Position numbers and translations under genes: made by a program. This document shows positions 6,150 to 6,321 of a DNA stretch of 6,321 nucleotides, one piece after another. Source of the DNA: Herminiimonas sp. (lineage in GTDB: Bacteria > Pseudomonadota > Gammaproteobacteria > Burkholderiales > Burkholderiaceae); assembly GCA_014377155.1 (NCBI GenBank), contig JACMQD010000436.1:1-6321 (forward strand), read 5' to 3'. The first letter of the stretch is position 1. Every line of letters starts with the position of its first letter. The notes beneath the pieces were generated by a model that was given only the letters and a program-made list of their open reading frames with translations, did no database searches and was not told where the DNA came from.

Positions 6150-6198
6150 TCAAGGCAACGCATCAAGCCAAATCGATAGCCGTTAGCTTGGCATAAAA

Positions 6199-6321
6199 TC
6201 AGCCATTGCGGGCACTCTTGATGAAGTCGTTGGCCCGCTGCAGCACTTCGCGACGCTTGAACGCGAGCGGGGTGAGGCAGCTCCTCCATTGACCCGCCAT
6301 GAACCAATCGTTCAGCCATGA
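6199..6321 (-). CDS. Unidentified protein, C-terminal 40 residues, runs off the right edge
   Basis: On the minus strand one frame is open from the right edge (6321) to a TGA at 6201-6199. It codes for 40 residues beginning SWLNDWFMAGQW and ending QRANDFIKSARNG. Third codon positions are mostly G or C (31 of 40 by my count), like the other genes here, and unlike what I would expect of noncoding sequence. The tail reads as an amphipathic basic helix. A competing minus-strand frame (6107-6319) overlaps the lipA 3' end and has an implausible composition. The gene would converge on lipA with 49 bases between the stops. I do not recognise the family. Confidence 0.45.
   Translation of the reverse strand, partial: SWLNDWFMAGQWRSCLTPLAFKRREVLQRANDFIKSARNG

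Noticed and set aside
6160..6198. Inverted repeat GCCAA...TTGGC between lipA and the right-edge gene as a terminator
   Set aside because: The stem is only 5 bp with a long loop and no T run, so it is too weak to call.
6107..6319. 70-codon minus-strand frame at the right edge
   Set aside because: It overlaps the lipA 3' end and competes with the frame ending at 6199, which has better third-position composition and a more protein-like tail.
1..6321. Novel defence, toxin-antitoxin, CRISPR, retron or mobile-element system
   Set aside because: Apart from the small unidentified pieces noted, all genes belong to known housekeeping or regulator families; no repeat arrays, reverse transcriptase, recombinase or terminal inverted repeats were seen.

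Overview
The window looks like the chromosome of a betaproteobacterium of the order Burkholderiales, most likely near Oxalobacteraceae (Herminiimonas, Collimonas, Janthinobacterium). This is an inference from GC-rich third codon positions, the style of the LipA N-terminus, the gene order dac - D-amino-acid transaminase - DUF493 - lipB - lipA, and a GcvA-type LysR gene paired with a DUF2917 gene. No database search was possible.

Layout. Bases 2-799 (+) hold the 3' part of a D-alanyl-D-alanine carboxypeptidase, cut by the left edge and followed by a very long terminator hairpin (823-893). A lone NeuD/PglD-type acyltransferase lies on the minus strand (924-1541), preceded by a possible 21-codon coupled leader ORF (1541-1606). 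An AT-rich divergent spacer follows. Then come a class-IV PLP transaminase of D-amino-acid type (1831-2676, +) and a DUF493/YbeD protein (2735-3004, +). A GcvA-like LysR regulator (2988-3929, -) overlaps the ybeD 3' end tail to tail. It is divergent from a small DUF2917 protein (4081-4401, +), with a candidate operator dyad between them. lipB (4443-5120, +) and lipA (5169-6149, +) follow. A minus-strand reading frame (6199-6321) that I cannot identify enters from the right edge.

How the genes fit together. LipB moves an octanoyl group from acyl carrier protein to lipoyl domains, and LipA inserts the two sulfurs. Together they make the lipoyl cofactor of pyruvate dehydrogenase, 2-oxoglutarate dehydrogenase and the glycine cleavage system. 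The carboxypeptidase trims pentapeptide stems and releases D-alanine, and the transaminase can interconvert D-alanine and D-glutamate through their keto acids. The core is thus a conserved cell-wall plus lipoate housekeeping locus. Two minus-strand genes have been placed into it: the NeuD gene between dac and the transaminase, and the LysR/DUF2917 pair between ybeD and lipB. I see no CRISPR array, tRNA, rRNA, recognisable insertion sequence or defence system. The most interesting signals are the interruptions themselves, the NeuD leader ORF, the LysR dyad and a possible leaderless promoter for lipBA.
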